A stretch of 39,402 nt of DNA from NCBI GenBank assembly GCA_944391585.1, contig CALXUD010000006.1, positions 1-39,402 on the forward strand, written 5' to 3'. Under the pieces are notes generated by a model that was not told the DNA's origin, made no database searches, and was given only the letters and a program-made list of their open reading frames with translations. Below, piece after piece: positions 25,691 through 36,747 of this stretch (position 1 is its first letter; every line of letters starts with the position of its first letter). Position numbers and translations under genes: made by a program. This DNA is from an uncultured Alphaproteobacteria bacterium (GTDB lineage Bacteria > Pseudomonadota > Alphaproteobacteria > CAAHEQ01 > UBA3637).

Positions 25691-25700
25691 GATAAAATTC

Positions 25701-26063
25701 CTATTCTTTAATATGTTGGTAATTAAGATTTTTTACTTTTTGAATATATGGCTGTTTTAAAGGCCGAATGAATTGGAAAGCTTCTTCAGGGATATTTAAT
25801 ATGTTTTGGAAAAATAAAGGAACCTTCTGTTTTTTTGCCCATTGATTGATTTTGAATAAGGCCTCTTGGTAATTATTTGCTTTTTCATCAAAAGAATATA
25901 ATAGAATACGATCTACTGAATAAGTTAATTGAGGATGTAGATATAAACCTCCATGATACAGATTACCTCTATGAGAGCGGTTTAAATTTAAATAAAAGTA
26001 TTGATTAACAATGACCGCTATTTTAGAGTGCAGATTTAAACTAATATAATCTTTAGGCTCCAT
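25701..26063 (-). CDS. Small cytoplasmic protein of unknown function, possible paralogue of its neighbour
   Basis: The protein has 120 residues; no family is recognised. Residues 12-45 are rich in tyrosine and likely beta strands (IAVIVNQYFYLNLNRSH, YHGGLYLHPQ). A helix EALFKINQWAKKQK follows, then IPEEAFQFIRPLKQ. GGAGC lies before the ATG. It is first in a two-gene minus-strand unit that starts just downstream of the tRNA-Leu terminator. Confidence 0.55.
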   Translation of the reverse strand: MEPKDYISLNLHSKIAVIVNQYFYLNLNRSHRGNLYHGGLYLHPQLTYSVDRILLYSFDEKANNYQEALFKINQWAKKQKVPLFFQNILNIPEEAFQFIRPLKQPYIQKVKNLNYQHIKE

Positions 26064-26155
26064 AATTATGCTCCTTATTTAAAAAAGAGCCTTTATATCA
26101 TAAAAAAAGAAAAAAGTCAATTTTAATCTTATTTTATCAACGGTTATCCCAAAAT

Positions 26156-26189
26156 AAAAAAGAGCACGATAAAACTTATTGTGCTCTTT
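26156..26189 (-). terminator. Terminator of tRNA-Leu
   Basis: On the minus strand AAGAGCAC-ATAA-loop-TTAT-GTGCTCTTTTTT, a stem of 12 or so pairs with one mismatch and a T run, directly after the tRNA. Confidence 0.85.
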
Positions 26190-26191
26190 GG

Positions 26192-26279
26192 TGGTGCGGA
26201 AAGCCGGAATCGAACCGGCACGGGGACAAGCCCCAACAGATTTTAAGTCTGTTGCGTCTACCAGTTCCGCCATATCCGC
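26192..26279 (-). tRNA. tRNA-Leu (TAA)
   Basis: An 88-base class II tRNA with encoded CCA. The anticodon loop is CTTAAAA (anticodon TAA) on a CAGA/TCTG stem, the long variable arm is GGGG-CTTGT-CCCC, and the T arm is GCCGG-TTCGATT-CCGGC. The acceptor GCGGATA against TTTCCGC has a T-T mismatch at pair 6-67, a small oddity. The protein-like frame across it is an artefact. Confidence 0.95.
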
Positions 26280-26374
26280 ATAAATCTGATAGATAATGTG
26301 GTGAAGATACCTTAAAATAGATCAGTCGTCAAGTCTTTTTTTAAAAAAAAGATAAAAAGTTTTTGAAATAAAGC

Positions 26375-26403
26375 TTGTCAAATAAGCGAAAAATGTGCTA
26401 ATT
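26375..26403 (+). promoter_or_regulatory. Promoter of the SPOR-nagZ operon
   Basis: TTGTCA (26375-26380), a 17-base spacer and CTAATT (26398-26403). The -10 box is weak but TG lies upstream. Confidence 0.45.
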
Positions 26404-26435
26404 CTTAAAATAATTATTAATAAAGGAGCTTTATC

Positions 26436-27344
26436 ATGGATGAATTTGATCGTATCCGCGAATTTTCTGAAGACATTTCAAAACGCAAAGAACCATCGTT
26501 TGAGCCGGCTGATCCAGCGCTTGAACCCTCGGAAGAAGGGGGAGATGATGCCAATTTATATGGATTTAAGGATCCGATTCATAAGCCAGAAGCTTTAGAG
26601 GAAGGAGATTTGGAAGAAAAAGAATTTTCATCCATGAAACTACATGTGATTGCGTTAAGTATTTTTGTGGTGGTCTTAATTGTTGTGTTGGCGGGGTTCT
26701 TCCTGTTTAATAATAATGAAGAGAAAGCAGAGGTTGTGATGGTTTCCGCTACTTCTGATCCGGTTAAGGTTAAGCCATTGGATGCCGGTGGAATGAAAAT
26801 CCCAGATCAGGATAAGTTTGTCTATGATCGGTTGCGCTCAAACACCGTTAGCACTAAAGTAGAAAGTTTATTCCCAGAACCGGAACAACCGGTTGCTCCT
26901 GAAATTTTGCAATCTGTTCAAGAAGAAAATTTTGTTTCTATGACAGAAGCAGTGCCGGTTAATCCGTTAACGGAAGAAGTTGTGGTTGAACCTAAAACAG
27001 AAACAATTCAATTACCTATTCAAAAAACTGAACCGGTAGCCAAAGTAGCGAAAAAAGAAGCAAAACCTGTGGCTCAAAAAGCAGTAGCATCCACAAAAGG
27101 AAAATGGTCGGCTCAATTATTATCAGGGACTAAAAAAGAAGCTGTGGAAAAAGCATGGCCACAAATTTTGGCAAAGCATAAAGCATTGTTATCGGATATG
27201 TCCTATGCCGTTGTGAAAGCAGATATTCCGGGAAAAGGAACATATTATCGGTTGCGTGTTGGTAATTTCCAAACACGGGATCAGGCAAACGCTTTATGCA
27301 AAAAGTTAAAAGCGCGTAAACAAGATTGTGTGCCGGCAAATTGA
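26436..27344 (+). CDS. SPOR domain-containing inner-membrane protein
   Basis: The protein has 302 residues. The acidic cytoplasmic N-terminus (1-66) is followed by one membrane helix (about 69-91), a long disordered periplasmic linker rich in proline, glutamate and valine, then lysine-alanine-rich repeats (KVAKKEAKPVAQKAVA), and a C-terminal SPOR domain (about 223-302: KWSAQLLSGTKKEAVEKAW ... YYRLRVGNFQTRDQANALC). SPOR domains bind denuded glycan at the division septum. Position just before nagZ is the normal alphaproteobacterial order. The stop overlaps the nagZ start (TGATG). Confidence 0.93.
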   Translation: MDEFDRIREFSEDISKRKEPSFEPADPALEPSEEGGDDANLYGFKDPIHKPEALEEGDLEEKEFSSMKLHVIALSIFVVVLIVVLAGFFLFNNNEEKAEVVMVSATSDPVKVKPLDAGGMKIPDQDKFVYDRLRSNTVSTKVESLFPEPEQPVAPEILQSVQEENFVSMTEAVPVNPLTEEVVVEPKTETIQLPIQKTEPVAKVAKKEAKPVAQKAVASTKGKWSAQLLSGTKKEAVEKAWPQILAKHKALLSDMSYAVVKADIPGKGTYYRLRVGNFQTRDQANALCKKLKARKQDCVPAN

Positions 27345-28312
27345 TGCGACAAAAAAAAATAAAAGCAGTGTTTTTTGGATGTGCGGGTGTTTCTTTAACG
27401 CCCCAGGAAAAGGCTTTTTTTAAAGAAGTAAATCCGTTGGGGCTTATTTTATTTGACCGCAACATTCAAAATCCACAACAGGTTAAGGCTTTAACGGCCT
27501 CGTTCAGAGAATGTATTGGTCGTGCGAATGCCCCTGTTTTGGTGGATCAGGAAGGAGGGCGTGTGACACGTTTATGGCCCCCTTATTGGACGGCGTTTGG
27601 CTGGGCCAGAACTTTTGGGGATATTTATGAAGATACTCCTCAAAAGGCGTTAAAATTGCTTGAAACACAAGCGAAAACATTTGCCAAAGAATTATTAGCT
27701 GTCGGGATTGATGTAGATTGTTGGCCGTGTTTGGATGTGGCGAATGCACAAACGCATGATATTATGGCAAAACGGTGTTTTTCAGATCAAGCCGATATTG
27801 TTGCTGTTTTGGCACAACAGGCGATTAATGTATCTTTAAAAAACGGGTTAATGCCCGTGATGAAGCATATTCCCGGTTATGGTCGGGCTTGTGTGGATCC
27901 GCATCGGGATTTACCGGTTGTGCGAGATGGGTTGGAAGTGTTGGCTTTTGATTTTAAACCCTTTCAAACTATTTCTAAACCAATTTGGGGGATGACGGCG
28001 CACATGATTTATGAAGCATTGGATAAAGTCAGACCGGCAACACTTTCCCCGATTGTTTTATCATATATTCGCCAACAAATTGGCTTCCAAGGCTTTTTAA
28101 TTTCAGATGATATTTCTATGGGGGCTTTAAAAAATTATGGAACGGTTGCTGAAGTTTCTCGTTTATCAATAGAAGCTGGCTGTGATGCGGTTTTGCATTG
28201 TAATGGTATTTTTTCTCAAATGCAGGAAGTAGCTTGCCATGTGCCGAATTTAACACCGGCAGCTTTGATGCGTTTACAACAGGCAGAAGAATTAAGGAAT
28301 AACAATGGATAG
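27344..28312 (+). CDS. nagZ: Beta-N-acetylhexosaminidase NagZ
   Basis: The protein has 322 residues from the ATG that overlaps the SPOR stop; a TTG six codons earlier is less likely. It is a GH3 single-domain enzyme: VDQEGGRVTRL, KHIPGYG (174-180, the usual form is KHFPGHG), DPHRDLP with His187 as the catalytic acid/base, and ISDDISMGAL with the nucleophile Asp (255 or 256). It removes N-acetylglucosamine from anhydromuropeptides in cell-wall recycling. The Tyr in place of the second His of KHxPGxG is noted. It overlaps the protease gene by 8 bases. Confidence 0.93.
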   Translation: MRQKKIKAVFFGCAGVSLTPQEKAFFKEVNPLGLILFDRNIQNPQQVKALTASFRECIGRANAPVLVDQEGGRVTRLWPPYWTAFGWARTFGDIYEDTPQKALKLLETQAKTFAKELLAVGIDVDCWPCLDVANAQTHDIMAKRCFSDQADIVAVLAQQAINVSLKNGLMPVMKHIPGYGRACVDPHRDLPVVRDGLEVLAFDFKPFQTISKPIWGMTAHMIYEALDKVRPATLSPIVLSYIRQQIGFQGFLISDDISMGALKNYGTVAEVSRLSIEAGCDAVLHCNGIFSQMQEVACHVPNLTPAALMRLQQAEELRNNNG

Positions 28313-28967
28313 TGGTTTGATTTGGACGATAACAACATGGGTTTTCCCTGTTTTATTATGTATTATTTTACATGAAGTCGCGCATGGGTATGTTGCGATG
28401 AAATTAGGGGATATGACTGCCAAATTTTCGGGACGTTTAACTTTGAACCCAAAAGATCATATTGATCCAATTGGGACGATTTTAGTTCCGGGTATTTTAA
28501 TGTTAACGGGATCTTCTGTACTATTTGGTTGGGCGAAACCAGTGCCGGTTGATTTTTCCAGATTGCGTCATCCGAAACGAGATATGGGAATCGTAGCGGC
28601 AGCTGGACCTCTTGCAAATCTTTTGTTGGCTATAGGTTTTGTGTTACTTTGGCATCTTTTAAATGCGCTTATGCCAATGGGAGAAATGAAAGAATGGGCT
28701 TTTCAGAATGTGGTTAACGGCATTAGTTTATCTTTAGCATTAGCTATTTTTAACTTATTACCGATTTTGCCGTTGGATGGCGGTCGAATTGTTTCTTCTT
28801 TACTTCCTCTTAAATATAGCATAAAATATCAACAATCAGAACGATATGGATTTTTGATTTTATTGGGTATTTTATTTATTGCACCATTATTTGGCATTGA
28901 TATTGTCGGTTGGTTTATGAATACGTTATATCCGTTTTTTGCGCGTATTGTTCAGTTTTTTTTGTAA
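28305..28967 (+). CDS. Site-2 protease family (M50) membrane metalloprotease
   Basis: The protein has 220 residues and about six membrane helices. The zinc site is LHEVAH (His23, Glu24, His27) in the first helix, and the third ligand is in NLLPILPLDGGRI (Asp158). GWAKPVPVDFSRLRHPKRDM is characteristic of the small M50B subgroup without PDZ domain. It should cleave membrane-embedded substrates; the substrate is unknown. It lies between nagZ and serS, where scpA-scpB-tatABC are usual in alphaproteobacteria. Confidence 0.92.
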   Translation: MDSGLIWTITTWVFPVLLCIILHEVAHGYVAMKLGDMTAKFSGRLTLNPKDHIDPIGTILVPGILMLTGSSVLFGWAKPVPVDFSRLRHPKRDMGIVAAAGPLANLLLAIGFVLLWHLLNALMPMGEMKEWAFQNVVNGISLSLALAIFNLLPILPLDGGRIVSSLLPLKYSIKYQQSERYGFLILLGILFIAPLFGIDIVGWFMNTLYPFFARIVQFFL

Positions 28968-28976
28968 GGAGAGAGT

Positions 28977-30266
28977 ATGTTAGACATTAAATTGATTCGG
29001 GAAAATCCGGAATTGGTCAAGGAAAACATTAAAAAGAAGTTTCAAGATCAAAAACTGGTTTTAGTTGATGAAGTAATTGATTTAGATAAGAAAAATCGTG
29101 CCGCAATTACTGAGGTTGAGGGATTGCGTGCCGAACGAACAAAAATTTCAAAGCAAATCGGCGTTTTGATGGGGCAGGGGAAAAAAGAAGAGGCCGAAGC
29201 CGCTAAAACGCAAAGCTCTGCTATTGGGGAGCGAATCGCTTTGCTGGAAAAAGAACAAGAAGCTTTTCAAGCAGAAATTCGCCAGCGCATGTTGGTGATC
29301 CCCAATATCATCGATCAATCTGTGCCAATTGGAAAAGATGATTCTGAAAATGTGGAATTAATGCGGTTTGGCGAACCGATTGTGCCGAATTTCGAAATTC
29401 CTTATCACACAGAAATTATGGAATCTTTTAACGGGATTGATTTAGATAGCGCGCGCCGTGTTTCCGGTAATGGATTTTATTATTTAGTTGGTGATATTGC
29501 ACGGCTGCATTCTTCAATTTTATCCTATGCGCGAGATTTTATGATTAATCGTGGTTTTACATATTATGTGCCACCTTTCATGATTCGCGGTCAAGTGGTT
29601 GAAGGGGTGATGAGTTTCGCCGAAATGGATGCAATGATGTATAAAATTGAGGGAGAAGATTTATTTTTAATCGGCACCTCGGAACATTCCATGATTGGAA
29701 AATTCATTGATCAAATTATCCCGGAAGAAAATTTACCTTATACATTAACCAGCTATTCTCCTTGTTTCCGTAAAGAAAAAGGTGCTCATGGAATTGAGGA
29801 AAGAGGTGTTTATCGGATTCATCAATTTGAAAAGCAAGAAATGATTGTGCTCTGCAAGCCGGAAGATTCCATGATGTGGTACGATAAACTTTGGAAAAAC
29901 ACGGTTGATTTCTTCCGCTCTATGGATATTCCCGTGCGGACATTGGAGTGTTGTTCAGGTGATTTAGCGGATTTGAAAGTCAAATCAGTTGATGTGGAAG
30001 CTTGGTCGCCACGTCAAAAGAAATACTTTGAAGTGGGTTCTTGTTCTACATTGGGAGATGCCCAAGCGCGTCGTTTGAAAATTCGTGTGAATGGAAAAAA
30101 TGGGAAAAAATACTTTGCTCACACATTGAATAATACGGTTGTGGCAACGCCGCGTATGTTAATTGCTTTCTTGGAAAACAACTTGCAGTCAGACGGGACG
30201 GTTCGTATTCCGGAAGCTTTACGTCCTTATATGGGCGGGCAGGAAGTATTAAAACCAAAAAAATAA
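28977..30266 (+). CDS. serS: Serine--tRNA ligase
   Basis: The protein has 429 residues. The N-terminal coiled-coil arm (about 35-100, KKNRAAITEVEGLRAERTK onward) binds tRNA-Ser. The class II core has LIGTSEHSMIGKF where the family usually has PTAEV, CFRKEKGAHGIEERGVYRIHQF (motif 2), FEVGSCSTLGDAQARR and HTLNNTVVATPRMLIAFLENN (motif 3; these runs are quoted in part). It charges tRNA-Ser with serine. Thr and Glu of the serine pocket are retained, but TSEH and NNTVVATPR mark a divergent subgroup, possibly acquired by transfer. GGAGAG precedes the ATG. Confidence 0.95.
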   Translation: MLDIKLIRENPELVKENIKKKFQDQKLVLVDEVIDLDKKNRAAITEVEGLRAERTKISKQIGVLMGQGKKEEAEAAKTQSSAIGERIALLEKEQEAFQAEIRQRMLVIPNIIDQSVPIGKDDSENVELMRFGEPIVPNFEIPYHTEIMESFNGIDLDSARRVSGNGFYYLVGDIARLHSSILSYARDFMINRGFTYYVPPFMIRGQVVEGVMSFAEMDAMMYKIEGEDLFLIGTSEHSMIGKFIDQIIPEENLPYTLTSYSPCFRKEKGAHGIEERGVYRIHQFEKQEMIVLCKPEDSMMWYDKLWKNTVDFFRSMDIPVRTLECCSGDLADLKVKSVDVEAWSPRQKKYFEVGSCSTLGDAQARRLKIRVNGKNGKKYFAHTLNNTVVATPRMLIAFLENNLQSDGTVRIPEALRPYMGGQEVLKPKK

Positions 30267-30276
30267 ATTGTATTCC

Positions 30277-30308
30277 TTAAAAAAGCCTCTCGTTTGAGAG
30301 GCTTTTTG
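30277..30308. terminator. Bidirectional terminator between serS and the repeat protein
   Basis: AAAAAGCCTCTC-GTTT-GAGAGGCTTTTT, a stem of 12 pairs with A run before and T run after, so it serves the convergent genes on both sides. Confidence 0.9.
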
Positions 30309-30309
30309 T

Positions 30310-32619
30310 TTATCGGCTTTTTTGTAGTTTATTCAGTGGAATTTTTATATCATTTTGAGTCATTGAATACTGGCGCAACGTATCCGAAAAAGAAAGTGTT
30401 TTTGTCCTTTTTTGGGTGGTTGTTTTCTTTTGCTTTGGTATTATGATTTCAATATTTGGATATTTTTGACGTACTTTCTCAACCAAAGCTGTATTGTCTG
30501 TTTCTAATGTTAACTTTTTTAATTGTGTCGGCAAAGTTAAATCTTGAACAGCTTCGGATTGATATAAAGATAAATTTAAAGCATCTATTTTACGACAATT
30601 TGAAAAGTCAATATCATGATGATTCAAATGATCCAATTTTATCTCTAATGTGTTTTGGATAGGTAAAATTTTAATTGTATCCACATGTGTCAAATCGGCT
30701 TTAGAAAAATCATACTTTGGTGCTCGCACAGGAATGCTGATTGTTGGCGTTTTTAGCTGATGATTTTCAATGGATACCGTATCTAGATGGAATTTATCCG
30801 GATGTTTATTAATAAATTGGTTGATTTTGGAATAATCGGCATTACTTAGTCCTTTTAAAGTGAGATTTGAAATCGTTCCTTTATGTTTCGACAAATTATT
30901 AAAATAAGCCTTATTCGACAAAGAAAGCGCATCAATAACCCATGGTTTTGAAGGCGCTTCCTTCTTTGACTTTAAGGAAATTTTTTCTTTTTTCAGCCAT
31001 TTTTCTTTATTTTCAATAGACGTTTTTTCAACAGTTGCTCCTTCTGATGTGTTCAAAAGCGCATTCGTCAATTTTTCGAAAGAAATTTCTTCATCTTTTG
31101 AATCTGTTAAAACAGTTGTATCTGCTTCTTTTACTTCTTTCGGTTGAGCTTCATCCAATGTGTCTTCAATCACTAAAGAATGATAAGTTGAACGTTTATT
31201 CAGAAGAGCTGCTTTTTGAGTTTGATAAATAGGTTGTTTAACTGGAATTTCCAATTGCTTTGAGGTGCGTTCTTTCATCATTGGGCCTTGAACAGATTCA
31301 GGTGGTAAAATCAATGTTAACATCGCATAATTCGGTGTTGCTTCGGATTTACCTTCCGCTTGCATCGTTTGATAGGCATTGATTAAAACCGGTGGAATAT
31401 GAATTTCTTGAACTTCCTCTTTTGGCATGTGAGCAGGCGCTTTGACATTTAAAGATTCTGCCGCTTCTTGAGTGGGATGTGAAATCTCTTGTGCCGGTTG
31501 TATTGATTCTGTTTGAACGGTTTTAGAGGTTGTTGGTGCTTGTTCGGCAGCAGATTGAGAGGATTGATCTGGCATTAATTCAGCTGTTGTCCTTTTTGCT
31601 TCCTCTATAGGTATTTCATCTGTCACATTTTGAGATGTGATAGATTGAGACATTTCTTCCAAAGTCATGTTGTCCGAAAAAGTGCCTAAATCAGGTAATG
31701 TTTCAACATATGCCGTATCTTCAGGTGTCGGTAATGGGGAAAAACCACGCATAACATATTGAGCAGCATCAGAAATAGCTTCGCCGGTTGGCACCAAAGC
31801 TTCATCATAAATAAATCCAGCCCCAGTCGCAATACCTTGACCAGTAGGTTTTAAAGCGTTATCATAAGTCCATTCGGCCGCATCAGCAATTCCTTGTCCG
31901 GCGGGTTCCAATGCATTATCATAAGTCCACACTGCACCGGTAGCAATACCTTGACCAGCAGGTTTTAAAGCATTGTCGTAAGTCCATTCTGCACCATCAG
32001 CGATGCCTTGACCAGCAGGTTTTAAAGCGTTATCATAAGTCCATTCTGCACCATCAGCGATGCCTTGACCGACATCGGAAAAGAAAGTGCCGACATCTTC
32101 TAAAAATGTTGTTTCCGGTTGAATAATTGTCGGATTGTTATACATACCGGGAGTCACGTTTTCATAAGACTGACGCATTTGTTTGATGCGTTCTTGTTCT
32201 TGAGCTTGTTGTTCATTAATTTTTGCTTGTTGAGCTTCATATTCTGCCGGTCTCATCGGATTGGCACGCAAGTTTTCGGAACCTTCTTCCGGTGTGGTAA
32301 TACCAACATAATCTGAAGCAGCTCTTACGCCACTTGCGGCTCCGTCATAAACGTATTCAGCCGCATCGGCAATACCCTGACCGGCAGGTTTTAAAGCGTT
32401 ATCATAAGTCCACTCCGCCCCGTCAGCAATACCTTGACCGATATCCGTGAAAAAATTGCCAATGTCATCCCATGTAGATGTTTCTTGAACGTTTTGAACG
32501 ACAGGTGTTGGTTCTACCGCCTGTGTGTTTTGATTTTCTCTGGCCTCGGAATTCATTAAAGATGCCGCCCCAATAAACATGGTAGTGGCTAATAATTTAG
32601 CTCTTTTTGTCAAACTCAT
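30310..32619 (-). CDS. Large exported protein with 19-residue repeats, function unknown
   Basis: The protein has 769 residues. A signal peptide (about 1-26, LLATTMFIGAASLMNSEA) directs export. The unit GQGIADGAEWTYDNALKPA (19 residues) occurs about twice at 61-98 and about five times at 184-290; both blocks begin with a DxGxFFxDxGQG lead-in, so the whole module was duplicated. A glutamine and glutamate-rich helix (122-152) lies between. Residues 300-560 are low-complexity and threonine/serine/glutamate-rich. The last 200 residues have regular leucine-spaced strands (ISNLTLKGLSNADYS, IDALNLSLYQSE, LKKLTLETD) suggestive of a leucine-rich solenoid. It may be a surface or secreted effector-like protein; no family is recognised. 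Confidence 0.65.
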   Translation of the reverse strand: MSLTKRAKLLATTMFIGAASLMNSEARENQNTQAVEPTPVVQNVQETSTWDDIGNFFTDIGQGIADGAEWTYDNALKPAGQGIADAAEYVYDGAASGVRAASDYVGITTPEEGSENLRANPMRPAEYEAQQAKINEQQAQEQERIKQMRQSYENVTPGMYNNPTIIQPETTFLEDVGTFFSDVGQGIADGAEWTYDNALKPAGQGIADGAEWTYDNALKPAGQGIATGAVWTYDNALEPAGQGIADAAEWTYDNALKPTGQGIATGAGFIYDEALVPTGEAISDAAQYVMRGFSPLPTPEDTAYVETLPDLGTFSDNMTLEEMSQSITSQNVTDEIPIEEAKRTTAELMPDQSSQSAAEQAPTTSKTVQTESIQPAQEISHPTQEAAESLNVKAPAHMPKEEVQEIHIPPVLINAYQTMQAEGKSEATPNYAMLTLILPPESVQGPMMKERTSKQLEIPVKQPIYQTQKAALLNKRSTYHSLVIEDTLDEAQPKEVKEADTTVLTDSKDEEISFEKLTNALLNTSEGATVEKTSIENKEKWLKKEKISLKSKKEAPSKPWVIDALSLSNKAYFNNLSKHKGTISNLTLKGLSNADYSKINQFINKHPDKFHLDTVSIENHQLKTPTISIPVRAPKYDFSKADLTHVDTIKILPIQNTLEIKLDHLNHHDIDFSNCRKIDALNLSLYQSEAVQDLTLPTQLKKLTLETDNTALVEKVRQKYPNIEIIIPKQKKTTTQKRTKTLSFSDTLRQYSMTQNDIKIPLNKLQKSR
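31747..32070 (-). repeat. Tandem 57-base repeats, main block
   Basis: Five or more in-frame units of 57 bases encode the GQGIADGAEWTYDNALKPA repeat. Two adjacent units are nearly identical at the DNA level (GCATCGCTGATGG-type segments around 31990-32070), so the array is recent or under homogenisation. Confidence 0.8.
32320..32466 (-). repeat. Tandem 57-base repeats, second copy
   Basis: Two units of the same 57-base repeat, preceded by the same FFxDxGQG lead-in as the main block. The second unit has diverged to AEYVYDGAASG. Confidence 0.7.
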
Positions 32620-32684
32620 CGGATACCTCGTTTATTTTGTTATATTTATAGTATAACATAAATTACGAAAAATAAAAATAATTT

Positions 32685-36055
<3,371 letters not shown>

Positions 36056-36061
36056 TTACCT

Positions 36062-36205
36062 CTACTTTGGCTGAATATCAAATTCCGGTGGGATAATAAT
36101 GGAACGACCGTTCACGATTTGTGTTGCGCAAGGTGGCTCTTTTTGTACATCGGAACAAGCGGTTAAAGAAAGAGTAATCAATCCGATTATAAATAAATTA
36201 CGCAT
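36062..36205 (-). CDS. 47-residue lipoprotein, possibly a minimal DUF3035 (BamF-like) relic
   Basis: The start at 36205 is chosen for the lipoprotein signal MRNLFIIGLITLSLTAC (Cys17); AAGGG lies upstream within lspA. The mature part is only about 31 residues and ends IIIPPEFDIQPK. DUF3035/BamF lipoproteins, usually encoded directly after lspA in alphaproteobacteria, carry a similar PLVIPPDFxLRPP stretch. Position and motif suggest that this is a strongly shortened member; this is inference. It overlaps the lspA end by 8 bases. A mature protein with two more Cys (Cys17 lipidated, then PPCATQ) is possible. Confidence 0.6.
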   Translation of the reverse strand: MRNLFIIGLITLSLTACSDVQKEPPCATQIVNGRSIIIPPEFDIQPK

Positions 36206-36659
36206 GGTATTTCCCTTTTTGATTAAAAAATGATTTGTATAAAATAAGTGCTGCTCCCATACAGATTGCAGTGTCAGCAACATTGAATGCCGGCCAATGA
36301 TAGCCGTAGGCATGAAAATCTAAAAAATCAACAACGGCTCCGTATGAAATCCGATCAATTACATTACCGATAGCTCCGCCTATAACAAGAGCAATTCCAA
36401 AGCGCAGAGTTGGATTATTTTCTTTGTGCATCCAACGCAACAAAAATAGGCAAATAAGCAAAGCCATCGTAGTTAAAAGAAGACTGTTATAAGGACCATT
36501 GTTAGCAAAGAGTGAAAAGCTAATACCAGGATTATAGGCTAAAATCAGGTTGAAAAAAGAGGTCAAACTGACAAAAGAGCCATCCGAAAAATGTTTTAAA
36601 ACCAGTAATTTGGTTAGTTGATCCAATAAAATGACAATAAAAATAACGATATAAGGCAT
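36198..36659 (-). CDS. lspA: Lipoprotein signal peptidase (signal peptidase II)
   Basis: The protein has 153 residues and four membrane helices. LDQLTKLLV near the N-terminus, AYNPGISFSL, GNVIDRISYGAVVDFLDF and WPAFNVADTAICMGAALI are the family blocks; the catalytic aspartates are Asp111 (VVDF) and Asp129 (NVAD). It cuts the signal peptide from prolipoproteins after diacylglyceryl transfer, and several predicted substrates are in this window. A promoter is seen upstream at 36685-36713. Confidence 0.96.
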   Translation of the reverse strand: MPYIVIFIVILLDQLTKLLVLKHFSDGSFVSLTSFFNLILAYNPGISFSLFANNGPYNSLLLTTMALLICLFLLRWMHKENNPTLRFGIALVIGGAIGNVIDRISYGAVVDFLDFHAYGYHWPAFNVADTAICMGAALILYKSFFNQKGKYHA

Positions 36660-36684
36660 CTTTGTTTTCCTGTAGTTTTTCTTT

Positions 36685-36713
36685 GTTATAATCTATTTTG
36701 TTGGAAAAGTCTA
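36685..36713 (-). promoter_or_regulatory. Promoter of the lspA operon
   Basis: On the minus strand TAGACT (36713-36708), a 17-base spacer and TATAAC (36690-36685), 25 bases before the lspA start. Confidence 0.55.
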
Positions 36714-36747
36714 TTCCCTTTTTTAAATTATCTGATATAATGAAAAC

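Noticed and set aside
26079-26273. 64-codon minus-strand frame beginning MAELVDATDLKSVG
   Set aside because: This is the well-known false protein read from a tRNA-Leu gene.
27342-27344. Possible reassignment of TGA to tryptophan
   Set aside because: TGA ends the SPOR and pgi genes exactly at overlaps with the next start, and all conserved Trp positions use TGG, so the standard bacterial code applies.
31747-32070. CRISPR-like array
   Set aside because: The repeats are contiguous, in frame, 57 bases long and have no unique spacers; they encode protein repeats. No CRISPR array is seen in the window.
36206-36313. 36-codon N-terminal extension of the small lipoprotein
   Set aside because: It lies wholly inside lspA in another frame; the internal ATG starts a clean lipoprotein signal.
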